Assembly: GCA_028689585.1 (NCBI GenBank)
Contig: JAQVCW010000016.1
Location: forward strand, 32,787-96,786
Length of the DNA: 64,000 nt
Source of the DNA: Lachnospiraceae bacterium
GTDB taxonomy: Bacteria > Bacillota > Clostridia > Lachnospirales > Lachnospiraceae
Reading direction: 5' to 3'
In this document: positions 1-8,251 of the stretch, piece after piece
How the letters are laid out: every line of letters begins with the position of its first letter
Numbering within the stretch: position 1 is the first letter of the stretch
Program-made: the position numbers and the translations under genes
Notes under the pieces: generated by a model
What the model saw: the letters and a program-made list of their open reading frames with translations, nothing else
Told to the model about the DNA's origin: nothing
Database searches by the model: none

Positions 1-292
1 TAACCACTACCATCTTAAAATCTACGCCATGGTCATTGCTGTAATCCATCATTTCCTGGATCGCTTCTTTCAGTTTCTTTCGATTCCCTTTTGGAAAACG
101 GAAATAAAAATCTTCTTCTGCTGATTTCAGCAGCAGCATATTATGTTCAATCGCAAATTCGGTAGGATACAGATGTTTCCATAAATACAGGTTTGCAAAA
201 GTATCTTCACAGCTTCTGGAATCCCCTACACGATAGTGCTGGTCAATAATGTCCCTGTCCTCCAGAACTGGTATTCGAAATGTTAATGCCAT
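1..292 (-). CDS. DUF2156 (phosphatidylglycerol lysyltransferase C-terminal-like) protein, 3' end missing
   Basis: This is the N-terminal part (about 97 codons) of a minus-strand gene that runs off the left edge. Translation starts MALTFRIPVLEDRD and contains DSRSCEDTFANLYLWK, which I recognise as typical of the DUF2156 family, a GNAT-like fold related to the C-terminal domain of lysyl-phosphatidylglycerol synthases. The start at 292 is supported by an AGGAGG ribosome binding site ending six bases upstream. The reading frame is too short to assign a substrate, and many clostridial members have no known function. About 190 bases without any recognisable gene separate it from glmM. Confidence 0.7.
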   Translation of the reverse strand, partial: MALTFRIPVLEDRDIIDQHYRVGDSRSCEDTFANLYLWKHLYPTEFAIEHNMLLLKSAEEDFYFRFPKGNRKKLKEAIQEMMDYSNDHGVDFKMVVV

Positions 293-485
293 AAATTCCT
301 CCTGATTTGTATTTTGCATTCTTCTTCCCGCTCTATTTTATTCATTCCCAATATACCGCCGTTCACGCGCAGCCAATAACTCTGTTACCGGCGCTTTTTC
401 AGCGTTTTAGCAGATATTATACGGAAAGGCTCATTCTCCGAAAAGAACAAACCTCCGCGTTGTATAATTATGCAATTTATAACTG

Positions 486-1832
486 TTATTCTACGATCAG
501 ATTCTGTTTTCTCATAACCGCCACTACATCGTAAACGTATTTTGCACAAAGGTCATCGCTCTCGGCTTCAACCATGACACGGATGACCGGTTCCGTACCG
601 CTCTCCCGCACCAGGATTCTGCCGTCGTCTCCCAGTTCAGAAGCTGCTTTTTCCACCGCCTCTTTCACGTTGGAATTTTCTCTGGCTTCTTTTTTATCTG
701 CCACCTTTACATTCTTCAAAAGCTGTGGATAAATCTTTACTTCGGATGCCAGGGTGCCCAGGGTGCTCTTTTTATTGATCACGGCTTCCATAATCATCAA
801 TGAAGTCAGAATACCATCTCCTGTGGTTGCATGTTTGCTGAAAATAATATGACCGGACTGTTCTCCGCCCAGGCAGTTGCCATTCGCCAGCATATTTTCA
901 TATACATATTTATCTCCCACCGCCGTTTTTTCATACTTGATTCCAATTTTGTCCAGAGCTTTGTACAGACCCAGATTTGACATGATCGTGGTGACGATAG
1001 TGTCATTTTTCAGTTTTCCTTCTTCTTTCAGATATTTTCCGCAGATATAAAGGATCAGATCTCCGTCTACCACTCTGCCCTTCTCATCCACAGCGATACA
1101 GCGATCCGCATCTCCGTCATAGGCAAATCCCATATCCAGTTGATTATCCACCACAAAACGCTGCAGCACATCGATATGAGTGGAACCGCAGTTCCGGTTG
1201 ATATTCGTTCCGTCCGGCTCGTTATTGATCACATAGGTCTTCGCACCCAGAGCATCAAATACGCTCTTGGCAATGGCAGAAGAGCTTCCGTTGGAGCAGT
1301 CCAGTCCGATGCGGTAATTCTTGAAGGAACGGGTAGCCAGCGAAATCAGATAGCCGATGTAACGGTTTCTTCCGGATACATAGTCTGTAGTTCTTCCGAT
1401 ATCTGCTCCGGTTGCCAGCGGAATCTCATCCGATTTTCCGTCAATATATGCTTCAATCTTTTCTTCAATCGCCGCATCAATCTTCTGACCGGTGCCGCTG
1501 ATGACCTTGATGCCATTGTCATAATAAGGATTGTGGCTGGCTGAGATCATAATGCCGCAGTCAAAATCATCCAGACGCACCACATAGGCCACGCTGGGAG
1601 TTGTGGTTACATGAAGCAGGTATGCATCCGCCCCGGATGCCGTGAGTCCTGCTGCCAGAGCGTATTCAAACATGTAACTGGAACGTCTGGTATCTTTTCC
1701 GATCACAATCTTAGCCTTATGCTGCTGTCCGTAATACCATCCCAGAAATCGGCCTACCTGAAAAGCATGCTCAACATTCAAAGTAATATTAGCTTCCCCG
1801 CGAAAGCCGTCTGTACCAAAATATTTACCCAT
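486..1832 (-). CDS. glmM: Phosphoglucosamine mutase GlmM
   Basis: GlmM converts glucosamine-6-phosphate to glucosamine-1-phosphate in the cytoplasm, feeding UDP-GlcNAc and peptidoglycan synthesis. The 448-residue product has the full four-domain phosphohexomutase layout. The catalytic phosphoserine loop ISASHNP has its active serine near residue 99, the metal-binding DGDADR lies near residues 239-244, the sugar-binding loop GGEQSGH is near 323, and the phosphate-binding RESGTEPVIRV is near 410. The N-terminus MGKYFGTDGFRGEAN is typical of the family, and length is normal. The start follows a GGAGGAG site. It lies downstream of prfA on the same strand with 58 bases between them, so it may be the last gene of the rpmE-prfA stretch. 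Confidence 0.96.
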   Translation of the reverse strand: MGKYFGTDGFRGEANITLNVEHAFQVGRFLGWYYGQQHKAKIVIGKDTRRSSYMFEYALAAGLTASGADAYLLHVTTTPSVAYVVRLDDFDCGIMISASHNPYYDNGIKVISGTGQKIDAAIEEKIEAYIDGKSDEIPLATGADIGRTTDYVSGRNRYIGYLISLATRSFKNYRIGLDCSNGSSSAIAKSVFDALGAKTYVINNEPDGTNINRNCGSTHIDVLQRFVVDNQLDMGFAYDGDADRCIAVDEKGRVVDGDLILYICGKYLKEEGKLKNDTIVTTIMSNLGLYKALDKIGIKYEKTAVGDKYVYENMLANGNCLGGEQSGHIIFSKHATTGDGILTSLMIMEAVINKKSTLGTLASEVKIYPQLLKNVKVADKKEARENSNVKEAVEKAASELGDDGRILVRESGTEPVIRVMVEAESDDLCAKYVYDVVAVMRKQNLIVE

Positions 1833-1890
1833 TTTTCTTCTCCTCCAACTTGTTAAATTATATCATCTGAAATTATACTGTCCGTATTTT

Positions 1891-2964
1891 TCAATTTTCC
1901 TGCATTTTTGCCAGCTTGGCTGCCTGGTCTGCCGCGATCAGACTGTCGATGATCTCTTCGATATCGCCATTCATAATCTCATCCAGACGGTACAGGGTCA
2001 GCTTGATTCTGTGATCCGTCACACGCCCCTGAGGGAAATTGTAAGTTCTGATCTTCTCAGAACGGTCTCCGGTGCCGATCTGGCTCTTTCTGGCCTCTGC
2101 CTCCGCATCATGCTGTTTTTCCAGCTCCATCTCATACAGACGGGAACGCAGCACCTTCAGTGCCTTATCCTTATTTTTCAACTGGGACTTTTCATCCTGA
2201 CAGGAGATCACAATACCGGTGGGAATATGCGTCAGACGAACCGCAGAATCTGTGGTGTTGACACACTGACCGCCGTTTCCGGAAGCCCGGAATACATCAA
2301 ATTTACACTCATTCATATCCAGATGGAAATCAATTTCCTCCGCTTCCGGCATAATTGCCACCGTGATCGTGGAAGTATGGATCCGGCCTCCGGATTCTGT
2401 CTCCGGCACACGCTGAACACGGTGCACCCCGCTTTCATACTTAAGTCTGGAATAAGCGCCCTGCCCATTGATCATGAACACCGCTTCTTTGAAGCCGCCG
2501 ATGCCGCTTTCGCTGACATTCATCAGCTCCACCTTCCAGCGGTGTGTCTCCGCATATTTTGCATACATACGGTAAATCTCCGCTGCAAAGAGCGCTGCCT
2601 CATCCCCGCCTGCACCGGCGCGGATCTCTACGATTACATTTTTTTCATCATTAGGGTCTTTGGGAAGCAGCAGGATCTTCAATTCCTGTTCCAGCTCCTC
2701 CACCCGCTTTTTCGCTTCATTCAATTCTTCCTTCAGCATCTCCCGCATCTCTTCGTCGCTTTCGCTCTCCAGCATGGAAACGCTGTCTTCAATCGTCTGC
2801 CTGCAGTCCTTGTACTCCCGATAAGCATCGACGATCGGCTGCAGATCACTCTGCTCCTTCATCAGCTTCTGAAAACGTGCCTGATCATTGATCACGGAAG
2901 GTTCATTCAGCATATTCAAAATCTCTTCCAGATGAATCAGCAGATCTTCTAGTTTATCAAACAT
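1891..2964 (-). CDS. prfA: Peptide chain release factor 1
   Basis: RF1 recognises UAA and UAG stop codons in the ribosomal A site and triggers peptide release. The 357-residue length is normal. The catalytic GGQ motif is at residues 231-233 within [11 protein letters not shown], and the codon-recognition PxT motif is PET at about 187-189, which separates RF1 from RF2 (SPF). The N-terminal region is the expected coiled-coil domain 1. The next gene upstream encodes PrmC, the methyltransferase that modifies the GGQ glutamine, so enzyme and substrate are adjacent. The start follows AAAGGA with normal spacing. Confidence 0.97.
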   Translation of the reverse strand: MFDKLEDLLIHLEEILNMLNEPSVINDQARFQKLMKEQSDLQPIVDAYREYKDCRQTIEDSVSMLESESDEEMREMLKEELNEAKKRVEELEQELKILLLPKDPNDEKNVIVEIRAGAGGDEAALFAAEIYRMYAKYAETHRWKVELMNVSESGIGGFKEAVFMINGQGAYSRLKYESGVHRVQRVPETESGGRIHTSTITVAIMPEAEEIDFHLDMNECKFDVFRASGNGGQCVNTTDSAVRLTHIPTGIVISCQDEKSQLKNKDKALKVLRSRLYEMELEKQHDAEAEARKSQIGTGDRSEKIRTYNFPQGRVTDHRIKLTLYRLDEIMNGDIEEIIDSLIAADQAAKLAKMQEN

Positions 2965-3020
2965 TCTGTTTTTCCTTTCTATATCCTGTAATTGCTTTGC
3001 TTCTTAGCTTTGTTCCTTAT

Positions 3021-3851
3021 TTATATCCTGCGCCCCGTCACTACCCGGTCCAGACCGGCCAGATCCTTTATAATCTTTACTTTCGTGTATTCCTTCTCAT
3101 GCATCATGGCGGAAACCGCCTCGCCCTGATCAAAGCCGATCTCAAACATGAGCCAGCCTCCGCGCTTCAGATAAAAATCACTTTCCCGTATAATCTCCCG
3201 ATAAAAATGGAGCCCGTCTTTTCTTCCGTCCAGAGCGCTCCGCGGCTCATGAAACTGAACCTCAGCCATCAGTTTTGGGATAGCCGCTGTCGGAATATAC
3301 GGCGGATTGGATACGATCAGGTCAAATGTACCCTGTATCTTTTCAAATAAATTGCTCTCTATGAAATGCACTTGTGCATCCAGGCGAAGGGCATTGTCTC
3401 TGGCGGTCTCCAGGGCCGCCGGGGAAACATCAGATGCCACCACATACAGATCCGGAACCATCTTTGCCAGGGAAATTCCAATGCAGCCGGAGCCGGTGCA
3501 CAGATCCAGCACTTTTTGCCCCGGTGTCAGCACCTGTGCCGCCTGTTCCACCAGGATTTCCGTATCCTGTCTGGGAATCAGCACCTGGTCATTCACCCGA
3601 AAGGGCAGCCCCATAAATTCCTGTTCTCCGGTAATATGCTGCAGCGGAACGTGTCTGCCCCTCTCCATCAAAAGAAGCTGATACCGGGAATATTGGGAAT
3701 CCGGCATGAGCTCCGTTTGCTTCATAAGATAATGCGCCCGGGATATCTGACAGCAATGCTCCAGAAGATACCAGGCATCCACCCTGGCATCCTCTATCTT
3801 CTGCTCCCTCAGATACTCTTCTCCTGCTTTCAATGCTTCTCGAAATGTCAT
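3021..3851 (-). CDS. prmC: Release-factor glutamine methyltransferase PrmC
   Basis: PrmC uses S-adenosylmethionine to methylate the GGQ glutamine of release factors. The 276-residue protein has the N-terminal helical substrate-recognition domain, the SAM-binding motif DLCTGSGCIGIS at about 116-127, and the signature NPPY at 182-185 in SNPPYIP, which binds the target glutamine amide. It lies 56 bases upstream of prfA and 14 bases downstream of the DUF1385 gene, so co-transcription is likely. The ribosome binding site is weak (AGGCGG). Assignment is strong because of the NPPY motif together with prfA adjacency. Confidence 0.95.
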   Translation of the reverse strand: MTFREALKAGEEYLREQKIEDARVDAWYLLEHCCQISRAHYLMKQTELMPDSQYSRYQLLLMERGRHVPLQHITGEQEFMGLPFRVNDQVLIPRQDTEILVEQAAQVLTPGQKVLDLCTGSGCIGISLAKMVPDLYVVASDVSPAALETARDNALRLDAQVHFIESNLFEKIQGTFDLIVSNPPYIPTAAIPKLMAEVQFHEPRSALDGRKDGLHFYREIIRESDFYLKRGGWLMFEIGFDQGEAVSAMMHEKEYTKVKIIKDLAGLDRVVTGRRI

Positions 3852-3865
3852 ACCGGCACCGCCTG

Positions 3866-4972
3866 TCAGGCCTCTGACGTATCCGTCAGGTCATAATGAG
3901 CATCAAAATTTTCATTCAGATATTTCTTCCAGTTAAATACTGCCTCTACGGAAGCAATTCCAACTTCGATCATGGAATCATCCGGCTCTTTTGTGGTCAG
4001 CGCCTGCAGACAGAGCCCCGGTTTGCTCAGAATATTTACCAGCTTGTTGTCGTAACGTCCGGCCAGACGGATAAATTCATATGACACGCCTGCGATGATC
4101 GGAATCAGCAGCACACGGATGATCAGTCTCCAGACGGGTGATTCTACCCGGATAAATAAAAAGAAGATAACACTGACTACCATAACGATCAGCAAAAAGC
4201 TGGTTCCGCAGCGCTTATGTTCTTTTGAACTCTTTCTTACGTTCTCCACATTCAGTTCCAGGCCATGTTCTATGCAGTTAATGCATTTGTGCTCGGCCCC
4301 ATGGTACATAAAAGTACGCTGAATTTCTTTCATTCTGGAAATCAGAAGAATGTATCCCAGAAAAATCGCCATACGCAGAATACCTTCTGCAATGGAGATC
4401 AGCGTCTCGGAACTGGTCACCATCTGAAGACCCCTGGACAGAAAGTATGGAAGCAGCATGAACAGTGCCACAGAAATTACAATGGAAAACGTAACAGTAG
4501 CTCCCATCAGAAATCCGCTGCCTTTTTCCTCTTCTTTGCCCTCTTCCGGGTTCTCACCCGCCGCGCGTTTGGAATTATCCAGACGCTCCTGTTCGGCGCT
4601 CTTAGCGGCCTTATCCAGTATGGCCTGCCCTTCCGCCACTTTCCCCTGGCTTTTCAGCTTTTCGGCCTTTTTCTCCGCTTTTTTCTGTTCTTTCTCCAGA
4701 CGTTCTTCCAGTTCCTCTTCTGTCTCTTCTGCAAAAAAATCTGCCGAATACATCAGTGTTTTCATACCAAGAACCATGGAATCTACAAAATTGAATATCC
4801 CCCGGATAATTGGCGTAGAAAGAATCTTTTTATTTTTTACAATGCTTCTGTACTCTTCTGTCTTTACCGCAATCTCTTTGTTTGCAGTCCGGACCGCCAC
4901 CGCATAGGTGCCGCCGTTTCGCATCATGACACCCTCCATGACTGCCTGACCGCCTATATTTGAATATTTCAT
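3866..4972 (-). CDS. DUF1385 (YqhQ-like) membrane protein
   Basis: The 368-residue protein starts MKYSNIGGQAVMEGVMMRN, the signature of the DUF1385/YqhQ family, conserved in Firmicutes with no established molecular function. A charged, Glu/Lys-rich stretch (about 85-150), likely coiled coil, is followed by several hydrophobic segments (about 155-215 and 260-300). The motif GAEHKCINCIEHG around 225 is typical of the family and contains His and Cys residues that could bind metal; that is inference. It sits between rpmE and prmC-prfA, a placement I know from other Clostridia. Confidence 0.9.
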   Translation of the reverse strand: MKYSNIGGQAVMEGVMMRNGGTYAVAVRTANKEIAVKTEEYRSIVKNKKILSTPIIRGIFNFVDSMVLGMKTLMYSADFFAEETEEELEERLEKEQKKAEKKAEKLKSQGKVAEGQAILDKAAKSAEQERLDNSKRAAGENPEEGKEEEKGSGFLMGATVTFSIVISVALFMLLPYFLSRGLQMVTSSETLISIAEGILRMAIFLGYILLISRMKEIQRTFMYHGAEHKCINCIEHGLELNVENVRKSSKEHKRCGTSFLLIVMVVSVIFFLFIRVESPVWRLIIRVLLIPIIAGVSYEFIRLAGRYDNKLVNILSKPGLCLQALTTKEPDDSMIEVGIASVEAVFNWKKYLNENFDAHYDLTDTSEA

Positions 4973-5129
4973 TATTTTCCTCTTTGTCGTTAACCCTTGT
5001 GTTGTCTTAATTGTTCTCGTGTCAGCTTTGTTGTTAACTATTTTATGCTTTTATTATTTTCGTGTCATCTTTTCCGTTAACTGCTGTCTGCTCTGCCAGG
5101 TGCGGAAAACTCTGTCTTTCCCCACAAGT

Positions 5130-5160
5130 AAAAACAGGTTGAGATTCTGCAACCTCAACC
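5130..5160 (-). terminator. Intrinsic terminator after rpmE
   Basis: On the minus strand a stem GGTTGAG/CTCAACC is followed by a TGTTTTTA tract. It lies just after the rpmE stop codon and would end the short ribosomal protein transcript, so DUF1385-prmC-prfA are probably reached by read-through or by another promoter. Confidence 0.75.
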
Positions 5161-5174
5161 CTATCTTTACTATA

Positions 5175-5381
5175 CTATTTAGCTTCAATACCATATTTTC
5201 TGTTGAATTTGTCAATACGTCCACGAGCTGCTGCACTCTTCTGCTGTCCAGTATAGAATGAATGACATTTTGAGCAAACCTCAACGTGAATTTCTTTTTT
5301 GGTTGATCCGGTTACAAATGTGTTTCCACAGTTACAGGTAACAGTTGTCTGATAATAATTTGGATGGATTCCTTCCTTCAT
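5175..5381 (-). CDS. rpmE: 50S ribosomal protein L31, zinc-binding type
   Basis: L31 binds near the central protuberance of the 50S subunit and bridges to the 30S. The 68-residue protein, starting [11 protein letters not shown], carries two cysteine pairs, CNCG and CSKC, the zinc-binding C+ form; zinc-independent paralogues lack these. I chose the ATG at 5381 rather than the GTG at 5390 because that GTG is part of the ribosome binding site AGAGGTG. A TTGCAA-17-TATAAT promoter lies about 160 bases upstream, leaving a long leader. rho, the next gene upstream, is separated from it by an inserted repeat element. Confidence 0.95.
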   Translation of the reverse strand: MKEGIHPNYYQTTVTCNCGNTFVTGSTKKEIHVEVCSKCHSFYTGQQKSAAARGRIDKFNRKYGIEAK

Positions 5382-5542
5382 TTCTTTCACCTCTTCTTAT
5401 TTTTTTGTGAACTGCTTACGGCCGTGCCGTCCATTTCCGGTCAATGCTGCTCTGATGCTGCCGCAGCAAGCTTCCCCGGACTATCCCTGCAAGTCCCTGC
5501 AGTTGACTGCTCTCCCGATTTACTTTCAAGAACAGCGTTGAA

Positions 5543-5571
5543 ATTATAACATAAAAATTTTCAAATTGCAA
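5543..5571 (-). promoter_or_regulatory. Sigma-A-type promoter of rpmE
   Basis: On the minus strand TTGCAA (5566-5571) and TATAAT (5543-5548) are separated by 17 bases, a near-consensus vegetative promoter. The predicted leader to the rpmE start is about 155 bases, long enough for a ribosomal-protein leader structure. The -35 box directly abuts the duplicated copy of the rho tail at 5572. Confidence 0.7.
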
Positions 5572-5600
5572 GATGTCTAAATAAAATTTCTGCCGGCCGC
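5572..5600. repeat. Duplicated rho 3' end, left copy flanking the inserted element
   Basis: These 29 bases repeat, in direct orientation, the last codons and stop of rho at 5943-5969; 27 positions match and two single-base gaps are needed. This copy is detached from rho and abuts the rpmE promoter. The simplest reading is a duplication made when the element at 5601-5942 entered the rho-rpmE junction. Confidence 0.75.
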
Positions 5601-5942
5601 TACAGTTCAGCTTTTTACTTGACGCACAGCTTCCGGGCGGCTGCCTCAGGTATGCCGCAGGTGCATTTGCAGAAAGCCTAAAATATGTTCCGATTGCAAA
5701 GCAATCGAGAACACGGAGTCTCGCAGAGACGAAGGTAGCATCTTGGGTTCCACAAGATGTTCCATAGGAATTGGGAGTCATTTGTTTGAACCGAAGGTGA
5801 GTTATGGCTCCCAATTCCTGCTTTTGGAACACCTTGCGGAAGCCTTAGATGCTCTTGGCTTTCGAAACAGCACCTGCAGTATACCTGGGGCAGCCGCCCG
5901 GAAAGCGTCCTCATTCCAAAGCTGAACTGTAACCGCCGCTAT
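5601..5942. mobile_element. MITE-like palindromic element (copy a, full length) at the rho 3' end
   Basis: This roughly 340-base element has no convincing gene. Its ends are perfect 12-base inverted repeats (TACAGTTCAGCT at 5601-5612 and its complement at 5921-5932). Inside these, longer arms also pair: the CTTCCGGGCGGCTGCC block at about 5629-5644 has its complement at about 5890-5905, then AGGTATGCCGCAGGTGC pairs imperfectly with about 5867-5883. The centre holds further small hairpins, including one of GGAATTGGGAGTCAT with its near complement. Partial copies occur at 11036-11195, 42926-42963 and 48560-48620. It is flanked by a duplication of the rho tail. Open frames within it are not gene-like. 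Confidence 0.65.
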
Positions 5943-5969
5943 GATGTCTAAATAAATTTCTGCCGCCGC
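5943..5969. repeat. Rho 3' end, right copy of the flanking duplication
   Basis: This is the authentic end of rho, covering its last codons, the TAG stop and five bases beyond. Its near-identical partner lies at 5572-5600 on the other side of the inserted element. Confidence 0.75.
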
Positions 5970-7537
5970 ACTCTGGCTACCAGTTCACGGTTATCCTTGG
6001 TGTGCACAAACATGTTCAGGATATTTTCCACGGCATCATCGCTCTTCATACCGTTTAAGGCTTTTCGCATAATATAGACTGCTTCCTGCTCTTCCGCATC
6101 CAGCAAAAGATCCTCTCTTCTCGTTCCTGACTTCTGGATGTCGATAGCGGGAAAAACACGGCGTTCTGAAAGCTTGCGGTCCAGCACCAGCTCCATATTG
6201 CCGGTTCCCTTAAATTCCTCATAGACCACATCATCCATCTTGCTTCCGGTATCTACCAGCGCCGTGGCCAGTATGGTCAGGCTGCCGCCCTCACGCATCT
6301 TACGCGCCGCGCCGAAGAAACGCTTTGGCATATGCAGGGCCGCCGGATCCAGGCCGCCGGACAGAGTACGTCCGCTTGGCGGCACCGTAAGGTTGTACGC
6401 CCGGGCCAGTCTGGTAATGGAATCCAGAAGAATGGTCACATCCTTCTTATGCTCTACCAGTCTCTTTGCCCGCTCTATTCCCATCTCGGAAACTCTTTTA
6501 TGGTGTTCCGGCAATTCATCAAAGGTGGAGTAAATCACCTCCACATTATCTCCTACAATTGCCTCCCGGATATCGGTCACTTCCTCCGGCCGCTCATCGA
6601 TCAGAAGAATGATCAGTGTCATATTCTTATCATTCTGTAAAATTGACTTTGCCACATCCTTCAGCAGCGTAGTCTTTCCTGCTTTCGGCGGTGACACAAT
6701 CATACCTCTCTGCCCTTTTCCAATCGGAGAGATCAGATCCACGATCCGCATAGCTGTATTTTTACTGCCATATCGTTCCATTCGCAGTCTCTGATTTGGG
6801 AAAATCGGAGTCATATCCTCAAAATTATATCGTCTGGAAGCTTCTGCCGGGCTCATCCCATTGATTGTCTTCAAAAACAGCAGTGCGCTGAATTTCTCCT
6901 GCTGCGCCTTGATTCTTGTGTTTCCGGAAATAATGTCTCCTGTTTTCAGTCCAAAACGTCTGATCTGCGATGGTGATACATACACATCGTTCTCGCCCGG
7001 GAGATAATTGTCGCTCCGGATGAAGCCATACCCATCCGGCATGACTTCCAGAATACCGCTGGCTACATTTCCGCTGTCCAACTGAGCCAGATCCACTGGG
7101 GGACGGTCGCTCCGCTCGCTGCTCTGAGTATTTCTCTCGCCATTCTGATCGCTGCGCTCTCCGTTCTGAGTGGTTCTTTCGCTGTTCTGGGCGCTGCGCT
7201 CTCCGTTTTGGGCGGTTCTTTCGCTATTCTGAGCCGTTCTTTCACTGCTCTGGGCGCTGCGCTCTCCGTTTTGAGCCGTTCTTTCGCTGCTCTGTGTTCT
7301 ACGCTCACTATTTTGAACGTTTTCTCCGTTTTGTATATTTTTATCTGCAGCAGCCGTCGGCTGCGCTGTATTTACCGGATTTCCCTGATCCTTTTTTTCT
7401 TTGGCCTCTTTTTCATCTTCCGCCAGCATGGCTTCGATCACTTCACTCTTCTTCATGGCAGAAACGGACTTAATCCCCCGCGCTTTCGCTAGTTCTTTCA
7501 ATGCCGCTGCCGACAGAGTCTCATATTTTTCTCTCAT
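5948..7537 (-). CDS. rho: Transcription termination factor Rho with heptad-repeat linker
   Basis: Rho is a hexameric RNA helicase that ends transcription of untranslated RNA. The 529-residue protein has an N-terminal Rho-N/SAP-like helical domain (about 5-40), an inserted hydrophilic linker (about 45-145), the RNA-binding cold-shock-like domain (about 150-215, with [21 protein letters not shown]), and the RecA-type ATPase core. Walker A is PPKAGKT at 283-289 and a [12 protein letters not shown] stretch is near 320. The linker contains ten consecutive seven-residue repeats of the form (N/S)(S/G)ER-x-x-Q at 76-145. Insertions here are known in Gram-positive Rho proteins, and in Clostridium botulinum the inserted region is prion-forming. 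The gene has its own TATAAT promoter and ends at an inserted MITE-like element. Confidence 0.96.
   Translation of the reverse strand: MREKYETLSAAALKELAKARGIKSVSAMKKSEVIEAMLAEDEKEAKEKKDQGNPVNTAQPTAAADKNIQNGENVQNSERRTQSSERTAQNGERSAQSSERTAQNSERTAQNGERSAQNSERTTQNGERSDQNGERNTQSSERSDRPPVDLAQLDSGNVASGILEVMPDGYGFIRSDNYLPGENDVYVSPSQIRRFGLKTGDIISGNTRIKAQQEKFSALLFLKTINGMSPAEASRRYNFEDMTPIFPNQRLRMERYGSKNTAMRIVDLISPIGKGQRGMIVSPPKAGKTTLLKDVAKSILQNDKNMTLIILLIDERPEEVTDIREAIVGDNVEVIYSTFDELPEHHKRVSEMGIERAKRLVEHKKDVTILLDSITRLARAYNLTVPPSGRTLSGGLDPAALHMPKRFFGAARKMREGGSLTILATALVDTGSKMDDVVYEEFKGTGNMELVLDRKLSERRVFPAIDIQKSGTRREDLLLDAEEQEAVYIMRKALNGMKSDDAVENILNMFVHTKDNRELVARVRRQKFI
7103..7312 (-). repeat. Ten in-frame 21-base tandem repeats in rho
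   Basis: The DNA repeats every 21 bases and encodes ten heptads of consensus (N/S)(S/G)ER(S/T)(A/T)Q in the Rho linker. The units differ by a few bases but keep frame, so repeat number may vary between strains by slippage. Confidence 0.85.
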
Positions 7538-7618
7538 TCTAAATACCTCATCTGTTCTGTTGCTTTTTTCTGGTTGGGAGTATTGTCAGAATTGACTTGA
7601 AACACAATAATATTTAAT

Positions 7619-7647
7619 ATTATAACACATCATTTCGGGAAATGAAA
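7619..7647 (-). promoter_or_regulatory. Promoter of rho
   Basis: On the minus strand a perfect TATAAT (7619-7624) preceded by TGT gives an extended -10. A weak -35 (TTTCAT) lies 17 bases upstream at 7642-7647. The region is AT-rich and about 80 bases precede the rho start. Confidence 0.6.
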
Positions 7648-7730
7648 GTATTTTTTTATATTTAACTCATTATATTTAACTTATTATTTTATTTTGTCGT
7701 ATTTGATTTATATTTTGAAATGCCGCTGTT

Positions 7731-8102
7731 TTAACCTCTCAACTGCAGTATCATTCCGCCTGCCATGCCGCAGGCAGCGCATACCAGAAATGACAGCAGC
7801 ACCCCTGTGGTATCCGCTTCCAGTTGGCGCCCTCCCGCCAGGGACAGAAAACACAGTGCCGCAAAGTATACTGCTCCGTAGCAAAGTCCCCTGATGAATT
7901 TTCTCCGCTCTCCCACCTTTCCGGCCGCAATTCCTCCCACAAAGCAGGCCAGCCCATAGATGACCCAGATTCCCGTCTGAATCCGCTCCCTTCCCCATTC
8001 CATCTGATACATAAGAAGCGCCAGTATCACGATCCCCAGCACCGTCACCACCGCCTCCACGATCAGAGGCTTCACCAGCTCCACCATTTTTCTTCCATTC
8101 AT
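7731..8102 (-). CDS. TIGR04086-family small membrane protein
   Basis: This 123-residue protein has four predicted membrane helices (about 10-32, 42-60, 70-88 and 98-120) separated by short charged loops. Its length, topology and the glycine-rich helix with CAACGMAGGMI near the end resemble the TIGR04086/YrzE-like family found in Clostridia and Bacilli, whose function is unknown. It has a good GGGGG ribosome binding site and is divergent from the CNNM gene at 8252. It lies upstream of rho but rho has its own promoter in the gap. Confidence 0.7.
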   Translation of the reverse strand: MNGRKMVELVKPLIVEAVVTVLGIVILALLMYQMEWGRERIQTGIWVIYGLACFVGGIAAGKVGERRKFIRGLCYGAVYFAALCFLSLAGGRQLEADTTGVLLSFLVCAACGMAGGMILQLRG

Positions 8103-8192
8103 ATTTTTATTTTCCCCCTGCGTTCGTTATTGCCGCTGCAAAACCGACACAGCCTCTGCAATAACATTTTTATCAAAATATATGCCTTTTCA

Positions 8193-8221
8193 TTGCAATT
8201 ATGAAGAATATATTGTATTCT
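8193..8221 (+). promoter_or_regulatory. Promoter of the CNNM/CBS gene
   Basis: TTGCAA at 8193-8198 and TATTCT at 8216-8221 are spaced by 17 bases. An in-frame ATG at 8201 falls inside this promoter spacer, which argues that translation begins later, at the TTG at 8252. Confidence 0.6.
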
Positions 8222-8251
8222 AGTAACAAAAAACATAAAGGAGATGGTAAT

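Noticed and set aside
5416..5914. Open frames of 78-138 codons across the element between rpmE and rho
   Set aside because: They run through inverted repeats and the detached copy of the rho tail, overlap each other on both strands, and have no ribosome binding site or recognisable protein pattern.
7103..7312. Tandem repeats considered as a CRISPR array
   Set aside because: The units are contiguous 21-mers without spacers and keep the rho reading frame.
8201..8251. ATG at 8201 as the start of the CNNM/CBS gene
   Set aside because: It lies between the -35 and -10 boxes of a good promoter and has no ribosome binding site, whereas the TTG at 8252 follows AAGGAGATG.
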